Source of the DNA: Pseudorasbora parva
Lineage: Eukaryota > Chordata > Actinopteri > Cypriniformes > Gobionidae
NCBI RefSeq assembly: GCF_024679245.1
Contig: NC_090179.1
Span: 928,501 to 992,500 of the forward strand
Length of the DNA stretch: 64,000 bases
Direction: 5' to 3'
Shown here piece by piece: positions 11,115 to 22,887 of this stretch. The translations under genes were made by a program, and so were the position numbers. The notes beneath the pieces are model-generated. The model saw only the letters and a list, made by a program, of their open reading frames with translations. It did no database searches and had not been told where the DNA came from. Within the stretch, counting starts at the first letter, position 1. The number at the start of each line of letters is the position of its first letter.

Positions 11115-12140
11115 GCCCCCCACTAAATTCGACATTGTATGGCACCACATCATTTTCTGAAACTGGATGCAATGTACAGTATGTCCTGTGGCAGCAGTGA
11201 TGAATTTTTTTTAATTTATTGTGCCGTAATATTTCAAACTCTGTGTAGAAGTCATTACACAATGATATGGGTGGGGTATGAATATTTTAGCTGAATCATT
11301 TTGATTCACTATTACAAGGGTTTCGATTCACAAATGATTTTTGCAAATTCAAAATGATTCGATCCAATGCACATTAAAATTCGATTTGATGTCAATTAAA
11401 GATGTAGTCGATCTCATCTAGTGTTTGGCCATCGGGGGATTGTCACGCTGTCGTCTCTTGTCGTCCTCTTGTGGATTTCCTTGTAGATGACGAATGATTT
11501 CCCACGCACAGATTATTCTCAGCACAAGCGTGTTTAGATTCACTAGTCATTTTAGTGAGTTTTTATGGGGTGGGGTTGCCAACCGTCCTCCTTTACCCGG
11601 GCTTGGGACCATCATTGGCAAACTAATCAACCAAAAAGATGGCAGAGCTACCTGAAGGCAGGGTCAATATAAGGCGGGCTCTTCGAATATAGCAAGATAA
11701 CTCATTGAGATAAATACAAACTTTTGAAAAAAAAAAAAAAAAGATACTTTTCAAGGTCTAAAATATTTTATTGGCACATTGTGCTCATTATTTTCCAAGT
11801 AGCCTGTACATTCGTGCTTTATGTGTTTACTTTCAAGTTGCTTAGTGAATGTACTTAAAAAGGACTAAACAATCTTTAATTGAAATCTAATTGATCTAAA
11901 TCATTTTGAATTTGCAAAAGACATTTCTGAATGGAAACCCTTTGAATAGTGAATCAAATCGATTCAGCTAAAAGATTTATACACCTATCAATGTGTAATG
12001 TCTTCTACACAGAGTTTGAAATATTACGGCACAATATATTAATTTTTTATCACTTCTGCCACAGGACATACTGTACATTGCATCCGGTTTCAGAAAATGA
12101 TGTGGTGCCATACAATGTCAAATTTAGAGGGCCAAAACTG
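11115..12140. mobile_element. Foldback / long-TIR non-autonomous element
   Basis: An inverted repeat of about 270 bp per arm: 11118-11405 pairs with 11866-12136. Shared landmarks include the segment around CAGAAAATGATGTGG (minus strand on the left, plus strand on the right), TTTGAAATATTACGGCAC, and an inner zone rich in GATTCA/AATCGATT. The middle (11406-11865) is unrelated and holds a short poly-A run at about 11728. Similar ORFs in the two arms (11262-10831 minus and 11949-12149 plus) result from the repeat and are not genes. I could not define a target duplication. Confidence 0.7.
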
Positions 12141-13123
12141 CCACTGTAAAATTCTCTTACTGGAGCTTCATTTTCAAAGATGTTAATATTTAAATGAAAG
12201 CAGTGAAAACGGCCCATGATCTAGGCTATAGTTGTGATTGGTTTCCTCCTTCAATGTGCTTTCACATGAATAAACATGAATGAACGTCAAAATAAAAGAC
12301 ATTAAAATTGAAGGTAAACCAAAGTGTTGTTGACAGAAGACTAATGTGAGCTCACTGTCAGCTGCGCGCTCTGTTAGCGGATGAAGGCCTATTTGTCATT
12401 GTGACCTGTGGAATCGCAGAGTAAGCATTCTGGACGATTGTTTCATCATTTCTCACACCGACTCGAGAGTTGAAAATATGACAGCTTCATCTCTGCACCC
12501 CATCGCTTGATTTCCCATCTGTCATTGGGTCGCTTCTAATTAGATGCTAACGGGCGGTAGGATTTACGGGTAGTGTGTGAGGGAGCATTGGGAACGGATT
12601 GCAAATCGCAGTCTTGACTCCTGCATTGATCCACACCATCTCATTTAACAGGGCTGGCATTAACCTATTAGCTTAGTGTTTACTAGTATCCTAATGGCAA
12701 GTCGGTGTATTTCTTCACACATTTAATCTCATAAAAATCCCGAAGGCCTGCAGTCCATTAGCACTGTGCACGTGTACCTGCAAAACCTCATAAAACCATG
12801 CTTTGAAATTAGCCATTGATTTTTGGTCGAGGAGCTTGATGGCAGAGATTTATAGCGGATGTCTGAAGCTGACAAAGTGACTCATATTGTGGAGCCACAG
12901 TGAGTGTCAGAGGAGTAAAGAGGAGGTGGAGTGGAGACCTGAGAGAGCTGTGAGATGATTTGGAGTGTATTAGTGTAATAAATGAGCCTGGGCCGAGCCG
13001 TTGGCCCGCAGCGAGAGGTTCTGCTTCACTCGACACGCTCCGCTTTGATAGATGCAGATCATTACAGACTAACACGTGCTCACACACTCCACACACTAGC
13101 TTGCTTTTTGTCTTTGTTTTTTA
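12141..13123. other. No gene or clear repeat recognised
   Basis: One of the longer stretches without obvious transposon structure; it may be unique sequence. The ORF at 13096-12809 on the minus strand has no recognisable motif. Confidence 0.5.
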
Positions 13124-13292
13124 GGCCTGGTTTCACAGACAGATTAAGCCAGGATTAAACGTTAGTGTAATTAGTGTTGTAGTGCTCGAGACCGGTCTTA
13201 AGACCAATGTTTTAAAGGTGTTGGTGTTGTCTCTGTCTTGGTCTTAGTAAACACGATTTTGTTTCAAGACCACAACTGTGAGGATATCACTA

Positions 13293-13353
<61 letters not shown>

Positions 13354-13491
13354 AACTCCTCCTGTATGATTTATAAGCATTTTGAAAAGTGGGGACATGG
13401 GGTAATGTCCTGATATGTCACCATTTTCTGTAATACCTGTGTCATACACATGTTATTATACACATTTTTGTCCTGATATGTCACAAAAACA

Positions 13492-13546
<55 letters not shown>

Positions 13547-14112
13547 TGCCCCTGCCCCTGCCCCTGCCCCTGCCCCTAAACCTACCCATCACAGGAAACA
13601 TTCTGCATTTTTACTTTCTCATAAAAACTCCTCCTGTGTGATTTATAAGCCTTTTGAAGAGTGGGGACATGGGTAATGTCCTCATATTTCACCCTCTCCT
13701 GTAATACCTGTGTCATACCCATGGCATTATACACATTTGAGTCCTCATATGTCACAAAAACATGCCCACACACACACGCATACACACACATCATCCTGGC
13801 AAAATTTGCCCATTGTCCATCATGGCCTCCTAATAATCCCCATATCCTGATTGGTTTAATCACTCGGTCTCCTCTCCACCAATCAGCTGGTGTGTGGTGG
13901 GTGTTCTGCCGTTGCATCATCATCCAGGTGGGTGCTGCACATTGGTGGTGGTTGAGGAGATTCCCCCCTTCTATGTAAAGCGCTTTGTGGACCCAGAAAA
14001 GCGCTAAATGTAACACATTGTTATTATATTTTAAGTTACATCAGTTAAAACAGCTCAGCCCTAAATGCGTTTTAGACGAGGACTAGAGGCTTAATCTTGT
14101 CTGTGAAACTAG
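13124..14112. mobile_element. TIR element carrying CA arrays, duplicated unit and a LINE 3' tail
   Basis: GGCCTGGTTTCACAGACAG at 13124 is matched in reverse by CTTGTCTGTGAAACTAG at 14096-14112. Inside are (CA)n runs (13294-13349 and 13494-13541) and a short CCTGCC array (13548-13575). A segment of about 150 bp is repeated in direct orientation (13351-13500 and 13621-13770), with the phrases CTCCTCCTGTATGATTTA and GTGGGGACATGGG. At about 13800-14030 lies a LINE/SINE-like 3' tail with GTAAAGCGCTTTGTGG and AAAAGCGCTAAATGTAA. No coding capacity. Confidence 0.55.
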
Positions 14113-14633
14113 ACAAGTAAAACTCAGTGTGATATTTTGCAGAACACTCAACTGTCTGCAATTCATTGAAAAATGCTTCTCAAGGTTTGAAAAGATGGGC
14201 TGAAACAAACCATACAAATTAACCAATCTGGTCAAATGCATATGATAGTACTGGGCAGGCTAGACTATTTTGAAAAGAGCTGAGCTGCTGCCGCTGCTTC
14301 TTTAATGAGTTACTCCCCTAGACTGCGATCATCTTTACCACTTGTATTCAAGCGATTGTCATTGCAGGATAAGATTCCACCTCAACATACTTCGACACTC
14401 GCCCGCTGTTGGTGTACAGTAGAAGAAAATTGGATGCTATATTCAGTTTGAATGTAGCTGGCTGTGTGAGTGTATTGGATAGTTTTATTATTGTTATGGA
14501 GTCTGTGAGATTGAAGCTTTGGTCGCACCTGGATTCTGTGTTCCCCATTACACACTCGCTCATAAATCTGATGGACCTGCACCACAAACCGCCACTGCAA
14601 TTTAACAAGGTCATTTCAGGCTGGAGCAGATAT

Positions 14634-14671
<38 letters not shown>

Positions 14672-14790
14672 CCTGCCCCTAAATCTACCCATCACAGGAA
14701 ACATTCTGCATTTTTACATTTTCAAAAAAAACTTAATTTAGTATGTTTATGAATCCATTGTGGAGACCGCTGGCTGCTGATCTCAGGTTT
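14113..14790. other. Unassigned, with a (CA)n run and a recurring cyprinid-type motif
   Basis: A (CA)n microsatellite at 14636-14669 is followed by CCTAAATCTACCCATCAC and AGGAAACATTCTGCATTT. The same phrases follow the CA run at 13494-13541 and appear reversed near 53970-54030, so this is a repeat associated with CA tracts. No gene seen. Confidence 0.5.
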
Positions 14791-15774
14791 ATATTACATG
14801 TGGGGACATTTGGAAAAGTATGTGTTCTGGTCACGGATGCAACAGCCCGATGCAGCTTTTGATTGCGTTGTGACTGATCTGAAGCTTAAAGCGCAGCCAT
14901 GTGATTTTGGAGATCTGAACGATTCTGTGATCAAATTGGCAATGGATTCCAAGATAAGAGGATAAGAGAGAGGCTTTTAAGAGATGCTAAACTGACTTTG
15001 GAAGAAGCCGAGAGGCTGTGGCATGCAAGTGAATTAGCCCAACAACACGCGAAGACGTTTAATGAAACAAATCTGTTCCAACTTTCTCCCAAGGATCAGT
15101 GTGGAGATCTTGGACCAGCATAGGCTCCCTTGCCTGTTTACTCTGGTACTTGTTACATGTTTCACATTTTCCTATTATGTTTTCATCTTCTTTGTTGATT
15201 CCGGTCTAATACACAGCATTCCTGGTTCTCCTTTTACATTTGACAGTGCCAAAGTAGCTGTAGTGAAAAATAAGGTGCAAAAGTATACTCCACAAAAGAA
15301 AGACAGAGAAGATGCAGTAGCATACTCCTGCAAACGTTGTGGTAGCAGACATGAGCTCCGGAAGTGCTCTGCCTATGGCAAAAGATGTTTGAATTGCAAT
15401 GGAAAAAAACATTTTGCAAGACAGTGCCTTTCAAAGGGCAAGCCCAAGTCAGTGAGGCTAGTTGAAGATACTGACCTAAGTCAGACTTTCTTTGCTGGCA
15501 TGGTAACCTGCAACAATGTAGAAAATGACACCAGAGGAAAAAGTAAGGCAATTAGAAAACGAAGATACATGGATTGTGTCATTGCCTGTTGATGGAGCTT
15601 TAGTAGCGCTAAGGATTGACACAGACGCACAAGCAAACTTAATCAGCATGACAGAAATTAAGGCCATGAAAGAACAGCCATATTAGGCATGCTGCACCCC
15701 ACAGAAAGGAAAGGCATGCTCAGAATAATGGGAATGATCCATTTTATTGGAAGGTTCATACCCAACCTATCATG
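14791..15774 (+). pseudogene. Ty3/gypsy-like gag-protease-RT remnant
   Basis: Plus-strand retrotransposon polyprotein remnant. The gag C-terminal part is seen in pieces (FGDLNDSVIKLA, then LLRDAKLTLEEAERLW near 14970-15030), with a stop and a frame change between them. Two zinc knuckles follow at about 15330-15430: an altered CKRCGSRHELRKC and a canonical CLNCNGKKHFARQC. The protease region at about 15570-15687 has IDTDAQANLIS where aspartic proteases have D-T/S-G, so the glycine after the catalytic pair is replaced. After a TAG at 15685-15687, homology jumps to the end of the RT (PTERKGMLRIMGMIHF, GRFIPNLS), so most of RT is deleted. A segment at about 15065-15235 does not fit the family and may be an insertion. 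Non-functional. Confidence 0.75.
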
Positions 15775-16441
15775 GTTGACTTTCTACAATTTTTTTTACC
15801 TCTCTCACCAAGGCTCTTCTCTCCCGATAGCTCAGTTTGGCTGGAAGGCCAGCTCTAGGAAGGGTTCTGGTCATCCCAAATGTCTCCCATTTAAGGATTA
15901 TGGAGCTCTTAGGAACCTTAAGTGCAGCAGAAATGTTTTTGTGTACCCTTGTCCAGATCTGTGCCTTGCCACAGTTCTGTCTCTGAGCTCTTCAGGCAGC
16001 TCCTTTGACCTCATGATTCTCATTTGCTCTGACATGCACTGTGAGCTGTAAGGTCTGATATAGACAGGTGTGTGGCTGTAAGGTCTGATATAGACAGGTG
16101 TGTGGCTTTCCTAATCAAGTCCAATCAGTATAATCAAACACAGCTGGACGCAAATGAAGGTGTAGAACCATCTCAAGGATGATCAGAAGAAATGGACAGC
16201 ACCTGAGTTAAATATATGAGTGTCACAGCAAAGGGGCTGAATACTGAGGACCACGTGATATTTCAGTTAGTCTTTTTTAATAAATCTGCAAAAATGTCAA
16301 CAATTCTGTGTTTTTCTGTCAATATGGGGTGCTGCTGTATGTACATTAATGATCTTTAAAAAAAGATCTTAAATTATTTTAGCAAATTGCTGCAGTATAA
16401 AAAAGAGTGAAAAATGTAAGGGGGTCTGAATACTTTCTGTA
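15775..16441 (-). pseudogene. Third Tc1-family fragment with N-terminus of transposase
   Basis: A minus-strand Tc1 element, truncated in the transposase. From the right, GGGGGTCTGAATACTTTCTG (16418-16437) is the typical terminus of a widespread fish Tc1 family. On the minus strand an ATG near 16017 opens MRIMRSKELPEELRDR, then ARHRSGQGY and, after stops and a frame change, RTLPRAGLPAKLS: the first DNA-binding domain. The sequence is cut at about 15775, where it joins the Ty3-like RT fragment. A 29-bp segment (CTGTAAGGTCTGATATAGAC) is tandemly duplicated near 16047 and 16076. The DDE region is absent. Confidence 0.75.
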
Positions 16442-16740
16442 GGTTTATTAACGCTTTTTGACAGTTATGGTCTGATAAGCAGCACCTATGGTCTGATATC
16501 CATAAAAGTGTGCATGGTTGTTTAGAATGTATATGTGCTCACCAAGTTTTGAGTTTTCGTTTAAGATTTAAGGCTTTTGAGTATATTTTGCCACAGCCAT
16601 TTCCTATTATAGCTACCCAAAGGGCAAAGTTCAACTTATTTTTGATAATTATAGATCTAGAGAGTCCAGAGGATTGTGCTGCATCAATTTTATTCAGATT
16701 GAGCGAAAAACCTAGTACTAGTTAAAAAAAGTAGTTTTTT
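16442..16740. other. Unassigned
   Basis: No feature recognised. An ORF of 71 codons at 16510-16725 has no motif I know. Confidence 0.4.
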
Positions 16741-17280
16741 TTTCATATTAATAAATATTTAGTTAATGATTTGATTGACGGCAGTGGTTCTTGAGGCAAA
16801 GTTGTTCAGTATGAGGAGATCTGTCAAATGATGTGTGAAATACCACATGATTACAGAGACAAAACCTGTTAGCATCAACTAGTGGCCAATTTCTTTCAAA
16901 ATTCTTACAGACCTGGAGAGCCATGAGTCAAACATGTCCACCGAGTTTCATTCCAATCGGTCTCCGTTAACCTGGTCTAATAGGTGCTAAAATTCATTTG
17001 ACAATGACGGCCATGTTTTTTGAGGTACGCCAATGTCCTCATAGATTATAATGGCACCTTGGACAAAGACACTGCATGCCAATATTCAAGTCAATTGGAC
17101 TAGCAGTTGGGTAGTTACAGCCAGTTACAGCAAGTATTTATTCTGGTATAGTGCCACCTAGTGGCCAGTTTCTACAATGTTTTTCACATGACCTCAGACT
17201 GAGCTCATACACGTGTCCCGAGTTTGGTGGAAATGTCTTGTTCCATTCACGAGCCATTTTAGTAAAAGTGTACATCAAAC
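16741..17280. repeat. Interspersed repeat with GTGCCACCTAGTGGCC motif
   Basis: Phrases such as CATGCCAATATTCAAG, GTGCCACCTAGTGGCC (17151) and CGAGTTTCATTCCAATCGG mark a decayed interspersed repeat. It is related to the one nested at about 3560-3900, which also has CATGCCAATATTCAGA and GCGCCACCTACTGGC. Non-coding. Confidence 0.5.
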
Positions 17281-17430
17281 TATGGCATGAGGTTTGAACT
17301 GAAGTTGTAAGAGATTAAACATCAATTAATTTATTATTTAATATAATATATAATATTATCAAAACCAAGCACGTGGAGGTCAATAAAATTCATAGGGAAC
17401 TCCTGCATTACACATGTGATGTGTTATTAA

Positions 17431-18260
17431 AGGGGAGGGTGAAATGCTGTTTCATGCATACTGAGCTTTACACTGTTAAAGACTTGGATTCCCATCCTAA
17501 ACATAGACAAAGTTTCAAAAACTAATGTTGGATGTTTGATGGAGTATTTCTGTGTTAAAAATACTCCTTCCGGTTTCTCACAAGTTTCGGCGAGTTTTTT
17601 TCGAGTATGGGTCGGCTTGACGTTAATAGAGCGGAAGGTCCTTGTATGGGCCGTACGGGCTCTTCTCCCGGTAGGGCGCGCGCGAGTGACTAGAGCGAGA
17701 GAGGAAATGCACGCCCATAAACACTCTCTCAGCTGCAGATCCAGTCGTCCGTGAACACGTCTGTCGTTATAGTCCGCGCCGCGCTCCACTTTATTCCTAT
17801 GGGTGACGTCGAGCGACTTCAACGCTTCAGCACAGCATTCCGGGAAGGCAGCGCTGCATTTGAACCAATTTGAACTCAGAAATGACGGGAAGCTTCACAA
17901 CATTGCTTCAGTCGCGACGCAAAGGGGATTTCCACAGTCACTGCTGTCAGGACTTCACCAAATCATACCAAAGAAGTGTGTTTTTGACGGAGCGGTCCCA
18001 GCGATAAAGGTTCGGTGCTGCTTTGGAAGCAGCCGGTGAGTTAAACTGCTTCAAATGTCTGTGCTGTCGGCTATCGTCGCGTGAGTAAACATCAGTAAAC
18101 GACACGATCGCGCGCTTCGTCATTCAAATGCACTAACGGACTCCATTGTTGTTCTCTGTATAACGTTACACTAGTCTGACGTGCAAAACCGTTTTGCTTG
18201 CTACTGCTAAGGTTTAGTCGCATACAATAGTTCATAAACCGAAACGGACGTCCTGATTGT
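17431..18260 (-). repeat. CpG-rich TTAA-type element, left inverted copy
   Basis: TTAA at 17427 is followed by AGGGGAGGGTGAAATGCTG, a typical end of a TTAA-class non-autonomous element. Bases 17466-17755 and 17965-18250 are the reverse complement of 35165-35838, including a GC-rich block with GGTAGGGCGCGCGCG. The part at about 17755-17965 has no counterpart in the other copy. The minus-strand ORF at 17822-17427 and the plus-strand ORF at 35532-35918 resemble each other only because of this repeat. The right end of this copy is not defined. Confidence 0.65.
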
Positions 18261-19753
<1,493 letters not shown>

Positions 19754-19755
19754 TA

Positions 19756-21313
19756 CAGCCCCAAATAAGAAAAAGTTGGGACAGTTTGGAAAACGCAAAT
19801 AAAAAAAGAAAGTAGTGATTTCTAAATTTACTTTGACTTGTATTTCATTGCAGACAATATGAACACAAAATATTTCATGTTTTGTCTGGTCAACTTAATG
19901 TCATTTGTAAATATGCATCCTTTCCTGTCATTCAGACCTGCAACACATTTCAAAAAAAGTTGGGACAGGAGATATTTAGGGCTAGTAATGAGGTAAAAGG
20001 GTTAAATAATGATGTCATTTGAAACAGGTGATGTCAACAGGTGATTGAAATTATGATTTGGTACAAAAGCAGCATCTAAGAAAGATCTAATCCTTTAGGA
20101 GCAAAGATGGGCCGAGGATCGCCAGTTTGCCAACAAATACGTGAGAAAATAATTGAAATGTTTAAAAACAATGTTCCTCAAAGAAAGATAGGAAGAGATT
20201 TGGATATTTCACATTCAACAGTGCATAACATAATTACAAGATTCAAGGAATCTGGAGGAATTTCAGTGCGTAAAGGACAAGGCCGCAAGCCTAAGCTGAA
20301 CAACCGTGATCTCCGATCCCTCAGGCGGCACTGCATCAAGAATCGGCATTCATCTAGAAGCGATATCACCACATGGGCTTGGGACTACTTTGGCAAACCT
20401 TTGTCAAGTACCACAATACGTAGTCACATCCACAAATGCCAGTTAAAACTGTACTGTGCCAAAAGGAAGCCTTATGTTAACAGTGTCCAGAAGCGCCGTC
20501 GACTTCTCTGGGCTCGGAGGCATCTGGGATGGACCATCACACAGTGGAAATGTGTACTGTGGTCAGATGAATCAGTATTTCAGGTATTTTTTGGGAGGAA
20601 TGGCCACCGTGTGCTCCGGACCAAAGAAGAAAAGGATCATCCAGACTGTTACCAGCAACAAGTCCAAAAGCCAGGGTCTGTCATGGTATGGGGTTGTGTC
20701 AGTGCCCTTGGCAAAGGTAACCATTAATGCTGAAAAGTACATAGAGATTTTGGAGCATAATATGCTGCCTTCAAGAAGATATCTTTTCCAGGGACGTCCA
20801 TGCATATTTCAACAAGACAATGCAAAACCACATTCTGCACACATTACAAAGTCCTGGCTGCGGAGGAAGAGGATACGGGTACTTGACTGGCCTGCCTCCA
20901 ATAGAGAATGTGTGGCACATTTTGAAGCGCAAAATGCGACAACGAAGACCCCGTACTGTTGCCCACCTTAAGACTTGTTTGCAGGAAGAATGGGACAAAA
21001 TTACACCTGAAACACTTCATCACTTGGTGTCTTCAGTCCCTAAACGTCTTTTAAGTGTTGTGAAAAGAAATGGCAACATTACAAAGTGGTAAATGCTTTA
21101 CTGTCCCAACTTTTTTTGAAATGTGTTGCAGGTCTGAATGACAGGAAAGGATGCATATTTACAAATTACATGAAGTTGACCAGACAAAACATGAAATATT
21201 TTGTGTTCATATTGTCTGCAATGAAATACAAGTCAAAGTAAATTTAGAAATCACTTCTTTTTTATTTTATTTGCACATTCCATACTGTCCCAACTTTTTC
21301 TGATTTGGGGTTG
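19756..21313 (+). mobile_element. Tc1/mariner element, complete ends, fourth family
   Basis: A 1,558-bp element flanked by TA (19754-19755 and 21314-21315). The TIRs are about 210 bp. Outer ends read CAGCCCCAAATAAGAAAAAG and, reversed, CTTTTTCTGATTTGGGGTTG. GTTGGGACAG occurs at 19785 and about 19961, with its complement near 21102 and 21286, giving the IR/DR layout. The transposase is on the plus strand (20107-21092). Confidence 0.95.
20107..21092 (+). pseudogene. Tc1-type transposase, two frame breaks
   Basis: The transposase of the element at 19756-21313. The ATG at 20107 opens MGRGSPVCQQIREKII. Paired helix-turn-helix regions follow (IGRDLDISHSTVHNII; SDITTWAWDYFGKPLS). The first catalytic D lies in LWSDESVF at about 20565. 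The frame is lost near 20715-20727 (stop after GKGN), where bases seem to be missing, and resumes in frame +2 with TINAEKYIEILEHNMLP and the second D in QQDNAKPH. A second break near 20895 removes about 17 bases, so the usual S-P-D-L motif between WPA and PIENVW is gone. The last frame (to 21092) carries the catalytic E in PIENVWHILKRK and the C-terminus. The D-to-E spacing is therefore damaged and the copy cannot be active. Confidence 0.92.
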
Positions 21314-21315
21314 TA

Positions 21316-22290
21316 ATTATTATTTTTGAATTTGGTGCCTTCTAGACTGAGAAAAGACTATCTAGGGATGAAATACAACAATTCCCAGAATGCTTCACTG
21401 CCCTGTGAGGCCATTCCCAAAGCCACCGCTACTGGATTACAGTGACTGAGTTAGAGAAGACACTACAATTAAAAACTGAACGTGTCTGTTCAATATAATG
21501 AGTGAGCCGATCGAGAGTCACAGCACAAACGCTGCAGGATTCAGATTACATTTATCTTAATGAATGAGCTGATGAGCTCTCGTGATGAGAGCTGAGGTAA
21601 TCGCGACCACCCTCACGGCAGTCGTTTACAGCGCGTTCAGTCTGGGGCGTTTTCAGTCCATGCCTTTGCAAGATTAACTTTCATAGGAATTAACTTGAGA
21701 AGTTGAAACACTTACTTTGCTCCGGCGGCCGCTCCGTTTACATGAATGCCTGAGTGCCTGTAGCTGCGAGCTGAGTGCTGTGAGTGTGATCTCCATCCCC
21801 CATCTGCGAGTTGAAAACATGCGGAAATGGCTCCCTCTGCTGGCTGTAGTCTTTAGCCTCTGGCCGAAAATTCCTCCAATCTCGCAAATAGCGTCAATTT
21901 GCGTCATCGGAGGAATTTTTCCAGCAATAAAATGCATAAATCTCTTGTCTCAGGGGGATATGGGGGCATGATCATTCGAATATACTCCTCTACTGATACA
22001 AAGCCATATGCTAATCGCTGAAGTAACCCTTTACATATTGTGTCTTTAGCCCCAAATACCATACTTTAACATATTCTTCTGTTATTGAAAAACTGTTGCT
22101 TTAATCACCTTGATCAAAACTGAAAATCATTAACAAAATCTTTGTCTTAGAATATATTCAATAATGTTAGCAATTCTTTCTGCTACCTAAATCTACAACA
22201 TTTTAAAAAGCATCAAATTTTAGATCAGATTAGCGCTCAATGCAGTCTGCAAACATGATGTTCTTCCTCAAGTTTTACAGTACAAATGTC
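21316..22290. other. Unassigned, with a small hairpin
   Basis: No gene. AATTCCTCCAATCTCGC at about 21869 and its near-complement ending CGGAGGAATTTT (about 21908) could form a local hairpin. The ORFs at 21674-21971 on both strands cover this GC-richer stretch and show no domain. Confidence 0.4.
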
Positions 22291-22640
22291 TAAACATTCA
22301 TAAAGTGTTAGTTCACCCAGTAATCTAAATTCTGTCATTAATTCCTCCTGTGGTTGGCCAGCCATCAGACCTCCGTTCATCTTCACACACAGATGAAGAT
22401 ATTAGTGTTGAAATCTGATGGCTCAGAAAGGCCTTCATTGACACCAATGTCATTTCCTCTCTCAAGACCCATGAAGGCACTAAAGACGTCGTTACAAAGC
22501 CCATCTCACTACAGCAGCTCTAGATGATTTTATGAAAGCGCCCAGAATAGTTTTTGTGTGCAAAAAAACGAAATGAAGACTTATATGATTTCAAAACAAA
22601 GCTTCCTGAGGATTTGAACCTTTATGAATCATGAATCGAT
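22291..22640. repeat. Decayed interspersed repeat (GTTAGTTCACCCA start)
   Basis: The phrase GTTAGTTCACCCAGTAAT and the downstream text (CACACAGATGAAGATATTAG; AAGGCACTAAAGACG) are typical of an abundant cyprinid repeat related to the TTAA-AGGGATAGTTCACCC class. Non-coding. Confidence 0.5.
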
Positions 22641-22887
22641 ACGGTGATTCATAATACTCCCTGGGAAGGCGTCCAGGAGGCGAAATAGATGCCCGAGCCA
22701 CCTCAGCTGGCTCCTCTTGATGTGAAGGAGCAACGGCTCTACTCTGAGCTCCTCCCGAGTGACCGAGCTTCTCACCCTATCTCTAAGGGAGTACCCAGCC
22801 ACCCTGCCGAGAAAGCTCATTTCAGCCACCTGTATCCGGGATCTTGTCCTTTCGGTCATGACAACTTGACCACATGCCAGGGTACTG
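22640..22887 (-). pseudogene. LINE pol C-terminal fragment
   Basis: On the minus strand from about 22859 the frame reads MTERTRSRIQVAEM, GRVAGYSLRDRVRSS, REELRVEPLLLHIKRS and QLRWLGHLF. This is the conserved region after the RT domain of a common fish non-LTR retrotransposon. Near 22690 the frame shifts: the family's next residues (PPGRL) can be read in another frame. The fragment directly abuts the first unit of the 52-bp array at 22888. Clade not assigned. Confidence 0.75.

Noticed and set aside
17427..17822. 131-codon minus-strand ORF, apparently conserved at 35532-35918
   Set aside because: The similarity comes from an inverted nucleotide repeat; the frame has no domain and the copies differ by indels.
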